64,000 nucleotides of DNA from Caballeronia concitans (GTDB taxonomy: Bacteria; Pseudomonadota; Gammaproteobacteria; Burkholderiales; Burkholderiaceae), in assembly GCF_001544615.1 (NCBI RefSeq), contig NZ_FCNV02000011.1:1-64000 (forward strand), written 5' to 3'. Below, one piece after another: positions 8,983 through 18,148 of the stretch (positions are counted from its first letter, which is position 1; every line of letters begins with the position of its first letter). Made by a program: the position numbers and the translations under genes. The notes below the pieces were generated by a model. It had not been told where the DNA came from, did no database searches, and was given only the letters and a program-made list of their open reading frames with translations.

Positions 8983-9813
8983 TTGGCGAGACCCAAGCAA
9001 ACCACCGCGGCCCCGGCACCGGGCGCAGGCACCGTTTTCGCGCTGCGGGCCATCGGCGTGGTACTCCTGGCGCGATGGGCGTTCTCGATGTCCCAGATGG
9101 GCTATCTGTCCTCGCTGCGCGCGATGACTTCGTCGCCGTGGGCGTGCCTCAATCTTGTCCTCATTTTTCTGCTGATCGTGCTGCCGGGCGCCAAGGCGCG
9201 CATGGAGCGGCCGCTGCATCCGCTGCCGCAGTGGCTTCGGCAAGCGCTGCGGTTCATCGCGCTGCTCGCGTTCGGATTCGCGGTATTTTCGGTCGGCGCG
9301 TTCGTCTGGGCCGCCGGCTGGCGGCGCTTCGTGCATGCGCTCGCCGAAAGCAACGGCTGGGTCGCCGTCGGTCCGGCGCTCTATGCGGTCGTCATGTGGA
9401 TTTGCCGGCCGCGCGCGCTGTGGCGCACGAACATCGCCGCGCGGCGCTTCGCCATCGGCCGATACGCCATTTCACTCGATCCCGTGACCCGCACCGCGAT
9501 GGTCTGGGCGGAAAGCCGCAAGCTCGGCCAGTACGACGCACGCGAGCTTTCGGTGAAATGGCCGATGCCGCGGGAACCCGGCCCATCGCCCGCGCCGATG
9601 CTGACGCCATCGACGCATCCGCCCACGCCGTCGGTGCAATCGAGTGGCGTCGCGCGGCGAAGCTGGCTCGCGCGTCGTCCGAAAGTCGAATTGCTATGGG
9701 ATTCGCCCGCCGCCGCCGGGCACAACCGCAAGACGGTGTTCCGCGCGCCGCTCGCAACAGAAGGCGATCGCAATGCGGCGCGTGCGCTCGACACGACCTT
9801 GCATCAGGTCTGA
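8983..9813 (+). CDS. Conserved hypothetical inner-membrane protein
   Basis: A 276-residue protein with about four hydrophobic segments in its first 145 residues. A soluble, proline-rich C-terminal region of about 130 residues follows (MPREPGPSPAPM and SVQSSG stretches). The TTG at 8983 was chosen because AGGAG lies eight bases upstream; upstream in-frame ATGs lie inside the structured leader. I do not recognise a family. It is followed by the DUF2214 gene after 46 bases, so the two may be co-transcribed. Confidence 0.6.
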   Translation: MARPKQTTAAPAPGAGTVFALRAIGVVLLARWAFSMSQMGYLSSLRAMTSSPWACLNLVLIFLLIVLPGAKARMERPLHPLPQWLRQALRFIALLAFGFAVFSVGAFVWAAGWRRFVHALAESNGWVAVGPALYAVVMWICRPRALWRTNIAARRFAIGRYAISLDPVTRTAMVWAESRKLGQYDARELSVKWPMPREPGPSPAPMLTPSTHPPTPSVQSSGVARRSWLARRPKVELLWDSPAAAGHNRKTVFRAPLATEGDRNAARALDTTLHQV

Positions 9814-9859
9814 GGCGTTGCAAAGAGCAGGTCTTTCTTGTCGATCGTGGGAGGAAAGG

Positions 9860-10333
9860 ATGCTGATACGCTGGTTGCTTGCCGCGCTCCATCTGGTTGG
9901 TTTCGGCTTCGCGCTCGGTTCCGTGCTCGCGCGCGCCCGCGCGCTGCGGCGGCTCGATGCCACGCAGTCCGTGCAAGCCAATGAAACGCGTCTGCGCGAC
10001 GTGTTCCGTTCGGATTCGGTGTGGGGCGTGACGGCCATCGTGCTGATCGTGACCGGCGTGATGCGCGCGTTCGGCGGCTTCGAGAAGGCCGGCGCGTACT
10101 ATCTGCACGAGCCGCTCTTCCACTTGAAGATGACGGCGCTCGTGGTGATCCTGCTGATCGAAGTATCGCCGATGCTCGCGCTGATTCGCTGGCGCATCGC
10201 GCTTGTGCAGGGCGGAGCGATCGATCTTACGCGGGCGCGGCGCTTCGCGTGGATGAGCGATCTGCAAGCGACGCTCGTGATCGTGATGGTGATCGCGGCG
10301 AGCGGGATGGCGCGCGGCGTGTGGGCGACGTGA
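9860..10333 (+). CDS. DUF2214-family membrane protein
   Basis: A 157-residue protein with four predicted membrane helices, matching the DUF2214 family by its LLAALHLVGFGFALGSV opening and the VWGVTAIVLIVTGVMRAF segment. The function of the family is unknown. The ATG at 9860 is preceded by GAGGAAAGG, a strong ribosome binding site. A long in-frame upstream extension exists but is antisense-like and basic. The gene ends before a perfect bidirectional terminator shared with tRNA-Val. Confidence 0.8.
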   Translation: MLIRWLLAALHLVGFGFALGSVLARARALRRLDATQSVQANETRLRDVFRSDSVWGVTAIVLIVTGVMRAFGGFEKAGAYYLHEPLFHLKMTALVVILLIEVSPMLALIRWRIALVQGGAIDLTRARRFAWMSDLQATLVIVMVIAASGMARGVWAT

Positions 10334-10374
10334 GATTCGCAACGTCCGAACACGTAAGCCGGCGAGACAAATGA

Positions 10375-10406
10375 AAAAGGCCCAAGTCGTGAGACTTGGG
10401 CCTTTT
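10375..10406. terminator. Bidirectional terminator, DUF2214 gene and tRNA-Val
   Basis: A perfect 14-bp inverted repeat (AAAAGGCCCAAGTC / GACTTGGGCCTTTT) with a four-base loop lies between the convergent DUF2214 gene and tRNA-Val. It has T-runs on both sides. Confidence 0.88.
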
Positions 10407-10443
10407 GGTCTTCGGTGTCTTGGCGTTACCAGCACCAGAATTC

Positions 10444-10518
10444 TGGTGGGTAGTACTGGGATCGAACCAGTGACCCCTGCCGTGTGAAGGCAGTGCTCTA
10501 CCGCTGAGCTAACCACCC
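10444..10518 (-). tRNA. tRNA-Val (CAC)
   Basis: The reverse strand gives a 75-nt cloverleaf beginning GGGTGGTTAGCTCAG and ending in CCACCA. The anticodon loop TTCACAC places CAC at positions 34-36, reading GTG valine codons. CCA is encoded. Confidence 0.95.
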
Positions 10519-10585
10519 GAAGAGATTGAGATTATGTCAGGACGATCGCTGTTCGTAAAGTCCTTCTTAAAGAAAAATCACAAAA

Positions 10586-11323
10586 TTATGCGGCAACCGC
10601 GTCGTGCTCGATGGCAGGCGCTTCGACGCGCCACACGCTCGTGCCCTTGACCGCCTTGTCGAGATCGTTGAGCACGGCTTCGTGGGAGGCGAGTTCCTCG
10701 GCGGTGGCGGCGATCACCGGCAGATCGAGATCGTCGAGCGAGATGCGCGGCGCGGCGCTCGTGCCTTCCAGTTGCGCGTCGCCCAGCATGTCGATGACGA
10801 GGCTTTCCTGGCCGCGCGTCATCGCGAGATAGACCTCGGCGAGCAGTTCCGAATCGAGCAGCGCGCCGTGCAGCGTGCGATGCGCGTTGCTGATGCCGAA
10901 GCGGTCGCACAGCGCATCCAGCGAATTGCGCTTGCCGGGGAACATCTGCTTCGCGTGCGCGAGCGAATCGATCACGCCCGCGCACATTTCGGTCACCTTC
11001 GGCAGTCCGAGCAGTGCGAACTCCATGTCGAGAAAGCCGATATCGAACGGCGCGTTGTGAATGATCAGCTCCGCGCCGGTGATGAAGTCGCGCAACTCGG
11101 CGGCGATGTCGGCGAACTTCGGCTTGTCGCGCAGAAACTCGGTCGTGAGGCCGTGCACCGCGAGCGCGCCCGGATCGCTGTCGCGCTCGGGGTTCACGTA
11201 GAGGTGCAGGTTGTTGCCCGTCAGCCGGCGATTCACCAGTTCGACGCAGCCGATTTCAATGATCCTGTCGCCCGTGCGAGCGTTCAGGCCGGTGGTTTCC
11301 GTATCCAGTATCAGTTGGCGCAT
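10586..11323 (-). CDS. dnaQ: DNA polymerase III epsilon subunit (3'-5' proofreading exonuclease)
   Basis: A 245-residue DEDDh exonuclease that proofreads for the replicative polymerase. ExoI is DTET (Asp7, Glu9), ExoII is HNAPFDIGFLDMEF with the conserved Asp near residue 93, and ExoIII includes HRTLHGALLDSELLAEVY, giving the catalytic His and Asp. The C-terminal tail after residue ~190 should contact the alpha subunit. The length matches E. coli DnaQ (243). It lies 25 bases downstream of rnhA on the same strand, the common proteobacterial dnaQ/rnhA linkage, here co-directional. Confidence 0.95.
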   Translation of the reverse strand: MRQLILDTETTGLNARTGDRIIEIGCVELVNRRLTGNNLHLYVNPERDSDPGALAVHGLTTEFLRDKPKFADIAAELRDFITGAELIIHNAPFDIGFLDMEFALLGLPKVTEMCAGVIDSLAHAKQMFPGKRNSLDALCDRFGISNAHRTLHGALLDSELLAEVYLAMTRGQESLVIDMLGDAQLEGTSAAPRISLDDLDLPVIAATAEELASHEAVLNDLDKAVKGTSVWRVEAPAIEHDAVAA

Positions 11324-11348
11324 GAAGTGTCTTTGTCGGTGCGTACGT

Positions 11349-11807
11349 TCAGCTGTCCGCGAGCGATGTCACGCCGCGATTGGCGAGCGCATCGGCGCGT
11401 TCGTTTTCGGGATGTCCCGCGTGGCCTTTCACCCAGCGCCATTCGATCTCATGTTGCCCGACGAGCGCATCGAGCCGCTTCCAGAGATCGGCGTTCTTGA
11501 CGGGCGTTTTCGCGGCCGTCATCCAGTTCTTTTTCTTCCAGCCGTGAATCCACTCGCTGATGCCTTTCTGCACGTATTGCGAGTCGGTATGGATCACGGC
11601 GTGGCAGGGACGCTTGAGCGCTTCGAGCGCGGCGATCACCGCCATCAGCTCCATGCGGTTGTTGGTGGTGGCGGCTTCTCCGCCGAACAGTTCCTTTTCC
11701 AGCGAGCCGAAACGGAGCAGCGCGCCCCAGCCGCCGGGGCCGGGATTGCCCTTGCAGGCGCCGTCCGTGTAAATGTCGATTACCTTGGTCGATGCGGATT
11801 CAGTCAT
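11349..11807 (-). CDS. rnhA: Ribonuclease HI
   Basis: A 152-residue RNase H that cuts the RNA strand of RNA-DNA hybrids, clearing primers and R-loops. All four catalytic carboxylates are visible: Asp15 in [11 protein letters not shown], Glu53 in NNRMELMA, Asp75 in HTDSQYV and Asp139 in NERADALA. The ATG at 11807 overlaps the methyltransferase stop as TGATG, so translation is probably coupled. A longer in-frame upstream extension is discarded as arginine-rich shadow sequence. Confidence 0.96.
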   Translation of the reverse strand: MTESASTKVIDIYTDGACKGNPGPGGWGALLRFGSLEKELFGGEAATTNNRMELMAVIAALEALKRPCHAVIHTDSQYVQKGISEWIHGWKKKNWMTAAKTPVKNADLWKRLDALVGQHEIEWRWVKGHAGHPENERADALANRGVTSLADS

Positions 11808-12628
11808 CAATGCTCGTTGCGAGTGTGCGGGGCGGCGACGGGCGCGAGGCCGGGCGCGAGCGCGGGCTTTTTCAGCTTGCGCGGGCCGATGAGGCGCATG
11901 CCGCGCACGCGCTTCACCGCCGTGATCATGTAGGCCGCGCCGAAAATGGGCCACCAGCGGTCGCCCGCGGGTTCCATGAACTGATAGCGCTGCAGCCATT
12001 TGTCGGTGAGAAGCGGCGGACGATAGCAGCCAAAGCGTCCGCGTTCAAGGTCGAATCCGAGCAGCTTGATCCAGTCCTTGATGCGCGTGAACGCGATCAT
12101 CTCGTGCGCCGCCGGCACGAACGGCCGTCCCGCCACCTTGCCGAGCGATTGCCGCGCGCCCCAGAGACTCAGCGAATTGAAGCCGAGGATGATCAGTTGG
12201 CCTTCGGGCACGAGCACGCGCTCCGCCTCACGCAGCAGCCGATGCGGATCGCGCGAAAATTCCAGCGTATGCGGCAGCACGAGCAGATCGACGCTTTGCG
12301 CCTCGAACGGCAGATCGAGGAGATCGCACCAGACCGTGCTGCGGCCTTCCGGCGAGCTTGCGACAGGAAGCGCGCTGACGCCTTTGCCCGGCGCGAGCGG
12401 CAACGTGTAGGGCGCGCTCGCGCCGCTTTCGGCATCCAGCACCAGCGCGCGGCCCGTCATGCGGTTTTCGCGCAGAGCGTCGAGCTGAGGCATGCCGAGC
12501 TGGAGCGCGTGATAGCCGAAAATGTCCGACACCACGCGGTCGAGCTGCGCCTGCTCCCATTCGAGCACGTAGCGTCCGGGCGCGGAGTTCGTCCAGGCAG
12601 GCCAGTCTATAATCGCTCGGTCAGACAT
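11807..12628 (-). CDS. SAM-dependent methyltransferase (class I-like)
   Basis: A 273-residue protein of the methyltransferase-11 type often found directly upstream of rnhA in Burkholderiales. The canonical glycine-rich SAM loop is weak, but the post-loop [34 protein letters not shown] segment is the typical motif II/III region. [19 protein letters not shown] follows. The C-terminal part is basic. The ATG at 12628 begins MSDRAIIDW; an ATG at 12664 would run into the divergent gloB start. The target of methylation is unknown. Confidence 0.8.
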   Translation of the reverse strand: MSDRAIIDWPAWTNSAPGRYVLEWEQAQLDRVVSDIFGYHALQLGMPQLDALRENRMTGRALVLDAESGASAPYTLPLAPGKGVSALPVASSPEGRSTVWCDLLDLPFEAQSVDLLVLPHTLEFSRDPHRLLREAERVLVPEGQLIILGFNSLSLWGARQSLGKVAGRPFVPAAHEMIAFTRIKDWIKLLGFDLERGRFGCYRPPLLTDKWLQRYQFMEPAGDRWWPIFGAAYMITAVKRVRGMRLIGPRKLKKPALAPGLAPVAAPHTRNEH

Positions 12629-12645
12629 GTTCGGATGCCGCGTAG

Positions 12646-13485
12646 ATGATCGCCATGGATTCACTTGCTGAAGATTCGTCCAAGCCCGCGCTTGAATACG
12701 TGCCGGTTCCGGCGTTCGAAGACAACTACATCTGGATCGTCTCGGACTCGCGCGATGCCGTCGTCATCGATCCGGGCGACGCCGCACCCGTCGAGGCTTA
12801 CCTCGCCAGACGCGGCTGGCGGCTGACCGCTATTTTACTCACGCACCATCATCACGACCATGTCGGCGGCGTGAAAGCCCTGCTCGATAGCCGAACGGCA
12901 GAGGGCGGCGTGCCCGTGTACGGCCCGGCGGGCGAGCGCATCGAGCATGTGACGACGCGTGTAACGGGCGGCGACACGGTGAGCATCGCGCGGCCGGCGC
13001 TGGAATGCTCGGTCATCGACGTGCCGGGTCACACGGCGGGACACATCGCCTATTTCCAGGCGGCCGACACGCGCGGCACGCCGCATCTTTTTTGTGGCGA
13101 TACGCTTTTCGCGAGCGGCTGCGGCCGTCTCTTCGAAGGCACGCCGAAGCAGATGCTCGCATCGCTCGATGCGCTCGCCGCGCTGCCCGACGCCACGCGC
13201 GTGCACTGCGCGCACGAGTACACGCTGTCGAACATCCGCTTCGCGCGCGCATGCGAGCCGGACAGCGCCGCGCTCGCCCGCTGGCACGACGAAGCGCAGG
13301 CCTTGCGCGATGCCGGCAAGCCCACGCTGCCGACGACGATCGCGCACGAAAAGGCGGTGAATCCGTTCTTGCGCGTGGACGAGCCGGCGATCCAGGCGAC
13401 GCTTTCGGCGCAATCCGGCGAGGCGGTGTCGAGCCGCCTCGACGCTTTTCGCGTGATGCGAAGCTGGAAAGACAAGTTCCGCTGA
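12646..13485 (+). CDS. gloB: Hydroxyacylglutathione hydrolase (glyoxalase II)
   Basis: A 279-residue metallo-beta-lactamase-fold enzyme that hydrolyses S-lactoylglutathione to lactate and glutathione, the second step of methylglyoxal detoxification. The metal motif THHHHDH spans His67 to His72. Further ligands lie in VPGHTAGH, FCGDTLFASGCGRLFEG and the C-terminal HEYTLSNIRFA. The length is normal for the family plus a short N-terminal extension. ATGs at 12646 and 12655 are both possible. The gene is divergent from the methyltransferase; a TATAAT box at 12608-12613 may serve it. Confidence 0.94.
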   Translation: MIAMDSLAEDSSKPALEYVPVPAFEDNYIWIVSDSRDAVVIDPGDAAPVEAYLARRGWRLTAILLTHHHHDHVGGVKALLDSRTAEGGVPVYGPAGERIEHVTTRVTGGDTVSIARPALECSVIDVPGHTAGHIAYFQAADTRGTPHLFCGDTLFASGCGRLFEGTPKQMLASLDALAALPDATRVHCAHEYTLSNIRFARACEPDSAALARWHDEAQALRDAGKPTLPTTIAHEKAVNPFLRVDEPAIQATLSAQSGEAVSSRLDAFRVMRSWKDKFR

Positions 13486-13571
13486 GCCGAAAACTTTGCG
13501 GCGAAGTTCATCCGATACATTGGAAACAGCGTTAGATGCAAGATTTTGCAGGGGTTTTACGCGCATTCTTA

Positions 13572-13600
13572 TTGACGTCCTAGGTGCGGTTCCGTACTAT
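13572..13600 (+). promoter_or_regulatory. Sigma-70-type promoter for mltD
   Basis: A -35 box TTGACG (13572-13577) and a -10 box TACTAT (13595-13600) are separated by 17 bp. They lie about 45 bp before the mltD ATG and after the gloB stop. Confidence 0.65.
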
Positions 13601-13645
13601 CGGCTCCAAATTTCCAAGCATCACCTTTTGGAAGCAGAGACGTTC

Positions 13646-15286
13646 ATGCGACTAACACTGAGTGCGCTATCCGTCCTGATGCTGGCCGCCTGTGCCAGCC
13701 AGGGTCCGACAGCGCCCGCCTCGAATACAACTTCCGCTACTCCTACCGCCGCCTCGCAGCAACAAGTCGCCGACACGATTCGCCGCACCGCAGCCGCCAA
13801 GGAAACCATCAACGTCGACAAGACGCCCGTCACCTCGCTCGCGGGGTCGGCCGACTTATGGAGTCGCATCCGCGGCGGATTCCAGATTCCCGATCTGCAA
13901 AGCGACCTCGTCGACATGCAGGCGAACTGGTACGCGCAGCGTCCGGACTACGTCGAGCGCATGACGACGCGTTCGCAAAAATATCTGTATCACATCGTCG
14001 AGGAACTCGAGCAGCGCCATATGCCGACCGAACTGGCGCTGCTGCCGTTCATCGAATCGGCGTTCAATCCACAGGCGCTTTCGGTGGCCAAGGCCGCCGG
14101 CATGTGGCAGTTCGTGCCGGGCACGGGCCGCGACTACAACCTCAAGCAGAACATGTGGCAGGACGAGCGGCGCGACGTGCTCGCGTCGACGAGCGCCGCG
14201 CTTGACTACCTCTCGCGTCTGCACGACATGTTCGGCGACTGGCATCTCGCGCTCGCCGCATACAACTGGGGCGAGGGCAACGTGCAGCGCGCCATTGCGC
14301 GCAACGAAGCGGCCGGCTTGCCGACCGACTACGAAAGCCTGCGCATGCCCAACGAGACGCGCAACTACGTGCCGAAGCTGCAGGCGGTCAAGAACATCGT
14401 GATGAACCCGCAGCAGTACGGCCTCACGCTGCCTGACATTCCGAATCACCCGTATTTCGTGACCGTGACGACCGCGCGCGATATCGACGTCACCATGGCC
14501 GCGAAGCTCGCCGGCATGAGCGTCGAGGAATTCCGCTCGCTGAATCCGTCGTTCGCGAAGCCGGTCATTCTCGGCGCGACGAATCCGCAGATCCTGCTGC
14601 CGTTCGACAACGCCGCCACGTTCCAGCGCAATCTCAGCTCGTACACGGGCGCGCTGTCGTCGTGGACCACGTACACGGTGACCGAGCGGGCGCGTCCTGC
14701 CGCCATCGCCGAAAAAATCGGTGTGGATGCGGACACGCTCATGTCGGTCAACCGCATTCCGGCGGGCATGCGTCTGAAGCCGGGCTCGACCATCGTCGTG
14801 CCGCGCACGGATGACGACGACGAAGACATCAGCGCCGACGTCGCCGCGAACGCCATTCTCGCCGTCGAACGCGACGTGCCGGACACGCGCAAGATGGCCA
14901 TCCGCGTGCGCCGCAAGCAGTCCATCACCATGCTGGCGGATCGTTACAACGTGTCGGTGGCGCAGGTGAAGGCCTGGAACCGCACGAATCGCGATGTCAT
15001 CATGCCCGGCCAGGTCGTCGTGCTGCACGTGCCGTACGGGCGTCCGGTTCCGGCCGAACCCGGTCCGGTGCGCGTCGAGACGGTGTCGGCATCGAGCCGG
15101 TCGTCGGGCGGCGTGAGCAAGATCGGCACGCACGTGACGGCAAAGAGCGCTCACGGCAAGGCGTCGGCGCACACCGTGACGCGCGTATCGGCGTCCGGCA
15201 GCGGCAAGCCGGCCAAATCAGCGCCAGCGAAGGCGACCAAGCCCGTCGCCGCTCATTCGGCCAGCGCCAAGAGCAAGAAAAAGTAA
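13646..15286 (+). CDS. mltD: Membrane-bound lytic murein transglycosylase D, LysM repeats
   Basis: A 546-residue lipoprotein that cleaves peptidoglycan glycan strands at the outer-membrane face. The signal peptide ends in lipobox LAAC. The SLT domain (about residues 75-290) includes ELALLPFIESAFNPQALS with the catalytic Glu, GMWQFVPGTGR and AYNWGEGNV. LysM-like modules follow at about 350-395 and 425-470 (SITMLADRYNVSVAQVKAWN). The C-terminal ~70 residues are Ser/Ala/Lys-rich, likely a flexible wall-binding tail. The ATG at 13646 gives the lipoprotein signal; upstream in-frame starts do not. Confidence 0.94.
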   Translation: MRLTLSALSVLMLAACASQGPTAPASNTTSATPTAASQQQVADTIRRTAAAKETINVDKTPVTSLAGSADLWSRIRGGFQIPDLQSDLVDMQANWYAQRPDYVERMTTRSQKYLYHIVEELEQRHMPTELALLPFIESAFNPQALSVAKAAGMWQFVPGTGRDYNLKQNMWQDERRDVLASTSAALDYLSRLHDMFGDWHLALAAYNWGEGNVQRAIARNEAAGLPTDYESLRMPNETRNYVPKLQAVKNIVMNPQQYGLTLPDIPNHPYFVTVTTARDIDVTMAAKLAGMSVEEFRSLNPSFAKPVILGATNPQILLPFDNAATFQRNLSSYTGALSSWTTYTVTERARPAAIAEKIGVDADTLMSVNRIPAGMRLKPGSTIVVPRTDDDDEDISADVAANAILAVERDVPDTRKMAIRVRRKQSITMLADRYNVSVAQVKAWNRTNRDVIMPGQVVVLHVPYGRPVPAEPGPVRVETVSASSRSSGGVSKIGTHVTAKSAHGKASAHTVTRVSASGSGKPAKSAPAKATKPVAAHSASAKSKKK

Positions 15287-15319
15287 TCGGCGGGCGGCTC
15301 GCGTCATCGCCGTATTCCA

Positions 15320-15346
15320 CGCCGTCGCCAAGGTGACGGCGTTTTC
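15320..15346 (+). terminator. Rho-independent terminator after mltD
   Basis: The stem CGCCGTC / GACGGCG with an eight-base loop is followed by TTTT, 33 bases after the mltD stop and before the MFS gene. Confidence 0.75.
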
Positions 15347-15403
15347 ATTTGGCGACACAGTTAAACTGGCGTCCCAAAAGAATCCAGTAAGCACATCAAA
15401 CGC

Positions 15404-16636
15404 ATGCCGTCCTCCGTTCGTCTCCGGGTATTTCTGCTGTTCGCCGCCGGATACTTCGTCTCGTACGTTTTCCGGGGCGTCAATCTGGGCTTCGCGCCGC
15501 TCATCACGCACGATCTCGGCCTGTCCGCCGCCGATCTCGGTCTGCTGACGTCGCTGTACTTCATCGGCTTTGCCGTGGCGCAGATTCCCGTCGGCGTGAT
15601 GCTCGACCACTTCGGGCCGCGTCCCGTGACGGCCGGCATGCTCGTGTTCGCCGCAGCGGGTATCTGGGTGTTCGGGGCGTCGGGCAGCCTGGCCGGGCTG
15701 ATGGTGGGGCGTTTGTTGATCGGCGTCGGTGTTTCCGTGTGCCTGAGCGCGGCGTTCAAGGCGTCGGCGCAGCATTTCCCGGTCGCGCGACTGCCGCTCG
15801 TCAACGGCTTCACGATGGCGGTCGGCGGCCTCGGCGGCGTCGTGGTCGGTTCGCCGCTTGCCTCGCTGCTGCATGTCGCGAGCTGGCGGCAAGTGTCCGT
15901 CGCGCTCGGCGTGATGACGCTCGTGGTCGCCGCGGCGATCGCGCTGTTCGCGCCGCGCACGACGGATACCCGCCATCAGGCCGATGTCATCAGCCAGTTC
16001 AAGGGGACGTGGCACATTCTGAAAAGCGGCGCGTTCTGGAAGATCGGCTCGTTTTCCGTCGTCACGCAGGGCGTCTTCTACGCGATGCAGTCGCTCTGGA
16101 TTCGTCCCTATCTGCTCGATGTGATGGGCCTCACGCCCGCGCACACCGCGGCGCTCGTCTCGGTGCTCGGTTTCGCGATGATGCTCGGCTGCGTCGGCTT
16201 CGGCGCGGCGGCGCGCGGGATGGAGCGGCGAGGCGTATCGGTCTATGCGTTCTGCGGCGCGGGGATGGCGCTGTATGTCGTCGTGCAATTGCTGATGGTG
16301 CTGCGCGTGCCGCTTCCTCCGGCGACGCTGCTTGCCGCCTACGGCATTTTCGGCGGCACCGGCATTCTCAGCTACGCGGTGATGGCGGAGCACTTTCCGT
16401 CGAACATGATCGGCCGCGCGAACACCACGCTCACGCTCGTGATCTTCCTGTTGATCTTCGGATTTCAGGTCGGAATCGGCGCGATGCTCTCGCTTTGGCC
16501 CGCCGAGAGCGGGCATTTCCCGGCGGCGGCGCATCAGACGGTGTGGGCGGTGCTGATCGCGTTGCAGGTTGCGAGCGCCGTCTGGTACGTGCTGCCGAGC
16601 CGCGCGCTCCGGAAGACCGAGGAAAGGGCAACTTAA
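15404..16636 (+). CDS. Major facilitator superfamily transporter
   Basis: A 410-residue carrier with about 12 hydrophobic segments. The loop between helices 2 and 3 carries the MFS signature in degenerate form (GVMLDHFGPRPV, equivalent to G-x-x-x-D-R-x-G-R-R), and YVFRGVNLGFAPL lies near the start. Its substrate cannot be told from sequence. It lies between the mltD terminator and the carA leader and is probably transcribed alone. Confidence 0.85.
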   Translation: MPSSVRLRVFLLFAAGYFVSYVFRGVNLGFAPLITHDLGLSAADLGLLTSLYFIGFAVAQIPVGVMLDHFGPRPVTAGMLVFAAAGIWVFGASGSLAGLMVGRLLIGVGVSVCLSAAFKASAQHFPVARLPLVNGFTMAVGGLGGVVVGSPLASLLHVASWRQVSVALGVMTLVVAAAIALFAPRTTDTRHQADVISQFKGTWHILKSGAFWKIGSFSVVTQGVFYAMQSLWIRPYLLDVMGLTPAHTAALVSVLGFAMMLGCVGFGAAARGMERRGVSVYAFCGAGMALYVVVQLLMVLRVPLPPATLLAAYGIFGGTGILSYAVMAEHFPSNMIGRANTTLTLVIFLLIFGFQVGIGAMLSLWPAESGHFPAAAHQTVWAVLIALQVASAVWYVLPSRALRKTEERAT

Positions 16637-16971
16637 AGGGTCAGCTATTGTCTTCGGCCGCAAGCAGAATATTCCCGAAAAGTGGCCAAACCGTTGACTT
16701 CGCGCTATAATTCGAAGGTTTGAGCATATCAACCCGCACCCTAGCGCCTACCTCCCATTCCCCGTCGTTCGCTGCGCCTGGCAGCGCGCGCCGCACGCCG
16801 CCGATCGTTCGCTTCGACAAGCACTTGCAGCGCAAGTCAGCCGGTTCGAGCACGACGCCCGCCTGTGAGCCGCCGCCCATGTGCGAAGGAAACCCGCGCT
16901 TCGAAGCGTGGACCCAAGCCTGAATTTCGGACAGACAGGTCGGTAACAGGGTGTTCCCCAAGGAGCTTCCC
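16637..16971 (+). promoter_or_regulatory. carA upstream region and leader
   Basis: A TATAAT -10 box lies at 16706-16711, giving a leader of about 255 nt before carA. A TTGACT sits only six bases upstream of that box, too close to act as its -35. The leader contains CGCTTCGAAGCG-type hairpin sequence near 16898 and no convincing gene. A 14-codon ATG frame at 16879-16923 lacks a ribosome binding site. Confidence 0.45.
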
Positions 16972-18114
16972 GTGTTGCCGTCATTCTCCCCAGCATTACT
17001 CGCACTTGCCGACGGCACGGTCTTTCGTGGTCATTCCATCGGCGCCGCCGGTTCGACGATCGGCGAAGTGGTGTTCAACACCGCCATCACCGGCTATCAG
17101 GAAATCCTGACCGATCCGAGCTATGCCCGCCAGATCGTCACGCTGACCTATCCGCATATCGGCAATGTCGGCGTGAATGCCGAAGACGTCGAAGCCACCA
17201 AAGTCCATGCCGCCGGTCTCATCATCCGTGACCTGCCGGTGCTCGCCTCGAACTTCCGTTCCGAGCAAACCCTCTCCGATTACCTGAAAGCGCACGGCGT
17301 CGTCGGCATTGCCGGCATCGACACGCGCAAGCTCACGCGCGTGCTGCGCGACAAGGGCGCGCAAAACGGCTGCATTCTCGCCGGCAGCGACGACGAAGCC
17401 GAAGCGCTGCGCCTCGCGCGCTCGTTCCCCGGCCTTGCCGGCATGGACCTGGCGAAAGTCGTGTCCACGAAAGAGCGTTACGAGTGGACGCAGAGCGAAT
17501 GGCGTCTCGGCAGCGGCTACGGCCAGCAGAAGTCGCCGAAATTCCGCGTCGTCGCGTTCGATTACGGCGTCAAGTACAACATTCTGCGCATGCTGGCCGA
17601 GCGCGGCTGCCACGTCACCGTGCTGCCGGCCGAAGCCAGCGCTGCCGACGCGCTCGCGCTCAATCCGGACGGCGTCTTCCTGTCGAACGGCCCCGGCGAT
17701 CCGGAACCGTGCGACTACGCAATCCGCGCGACGCGCGAATTCATCGAGCGCGGCATTCCGACGTTCGGCATCTGCCTCGGGCATCAGATCATGGGTCTCG
17801 CCGTCGGCGCGAAGACCATGAAGATGAAGACCGGGCACCACGGCGCGAACCATCCGGTGAAGGACATGGAAGACGGCCGCGTGGTGATCACGTCGCAGAA
17901 TCACGGCTTCGCGGTCGATGCATCGACGCTGCCCGCGAACGCGAAGGTCACGCACGTTTCGCTCTTCGACGGCACGCTGCAAGGCTTCGCGCTGACCGAC
18001 AAGCCGGCGTTCTGCTTCCAGGGCCACCCCGAGGCATCGCCGGGGCCGCACGACATCGCGTATCTGTTCGACCGCTTCATCAAGCTGATGGAGACGGCGA
18101 AGGTCGCCGCTTAA
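16972..18114 (+). CDS. carA: Carbamoyl-phosphate synthase small (glutamine amidotransferase) subunit
   Basis: A 380-residue subunit that hydrolyses glutamine and channels ammonia to CarB for carbamoyl phosphate, the entry to pyrimidine and arginine synthesis. The class I amidotransferase triad is visible: Cys268 in FGICLGHQ, and His352 and Glu354 in QGHPEASPG. The N-terminal half ([14 protein letters not shown] onward) is the CarA-specific domain. The GTG at 16972 was chosen because AAGGAG lies six bases upstream and the protein then begins (M)LPSFSPALL as in relatives; a GTG at 16951 is less likely. carB follows after 34 bases. Confidence 0.96.
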   Translation: MLPSFSPALLALADGTVFRGHSIGAAGSTIGEVVFNTAITGYQEILTDPSYARQIVTLTYPHIGNVGVNAEDVEATKVHAAGLIIRDLPVLASNFRSEQTLSDYLKAHGVVGIAGIDTRKLTRVLRDKGAQNGCILAGSDDEAEALRLARSFPGLAGMDLAKVVSTKERYEWTQSEWRLGSGYGQQKSPKFRVVAFDYGVKYNILRMLAERGCHVTVLPAEASAADALALNPDGVFLSNGPGDPEPCDYAIRATREFIERGIPTFGICLGHQIMGLAVGAKTMKMKTGHHGANHPVKDMEDGRVVITSQNHGFAVDASTLPANAKVTHVSLFDGTLQGFALTDKPAFCFQGHPEASPGPHDIAYLFDRFIKLMETAKVAA

Positions 18115-18148
18115 GAACGAACAGAACCGAACACCACAGAGCACAGTT

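Noticed and set aside
16694-16711. TTGACT and TATAAT upstream of carA as one promoter
   Set aside because: Only six bases separate the boxes, too few for a sigma-70 promoter; only the -10 is retained as a candidate.
16879-16923. 14-codon frame in the carA leader (possible leader peptide)
   Set aside because: No ribosome binding site and no runs of regulatory codons; the nearby hairpin is short and lacks a T-run.
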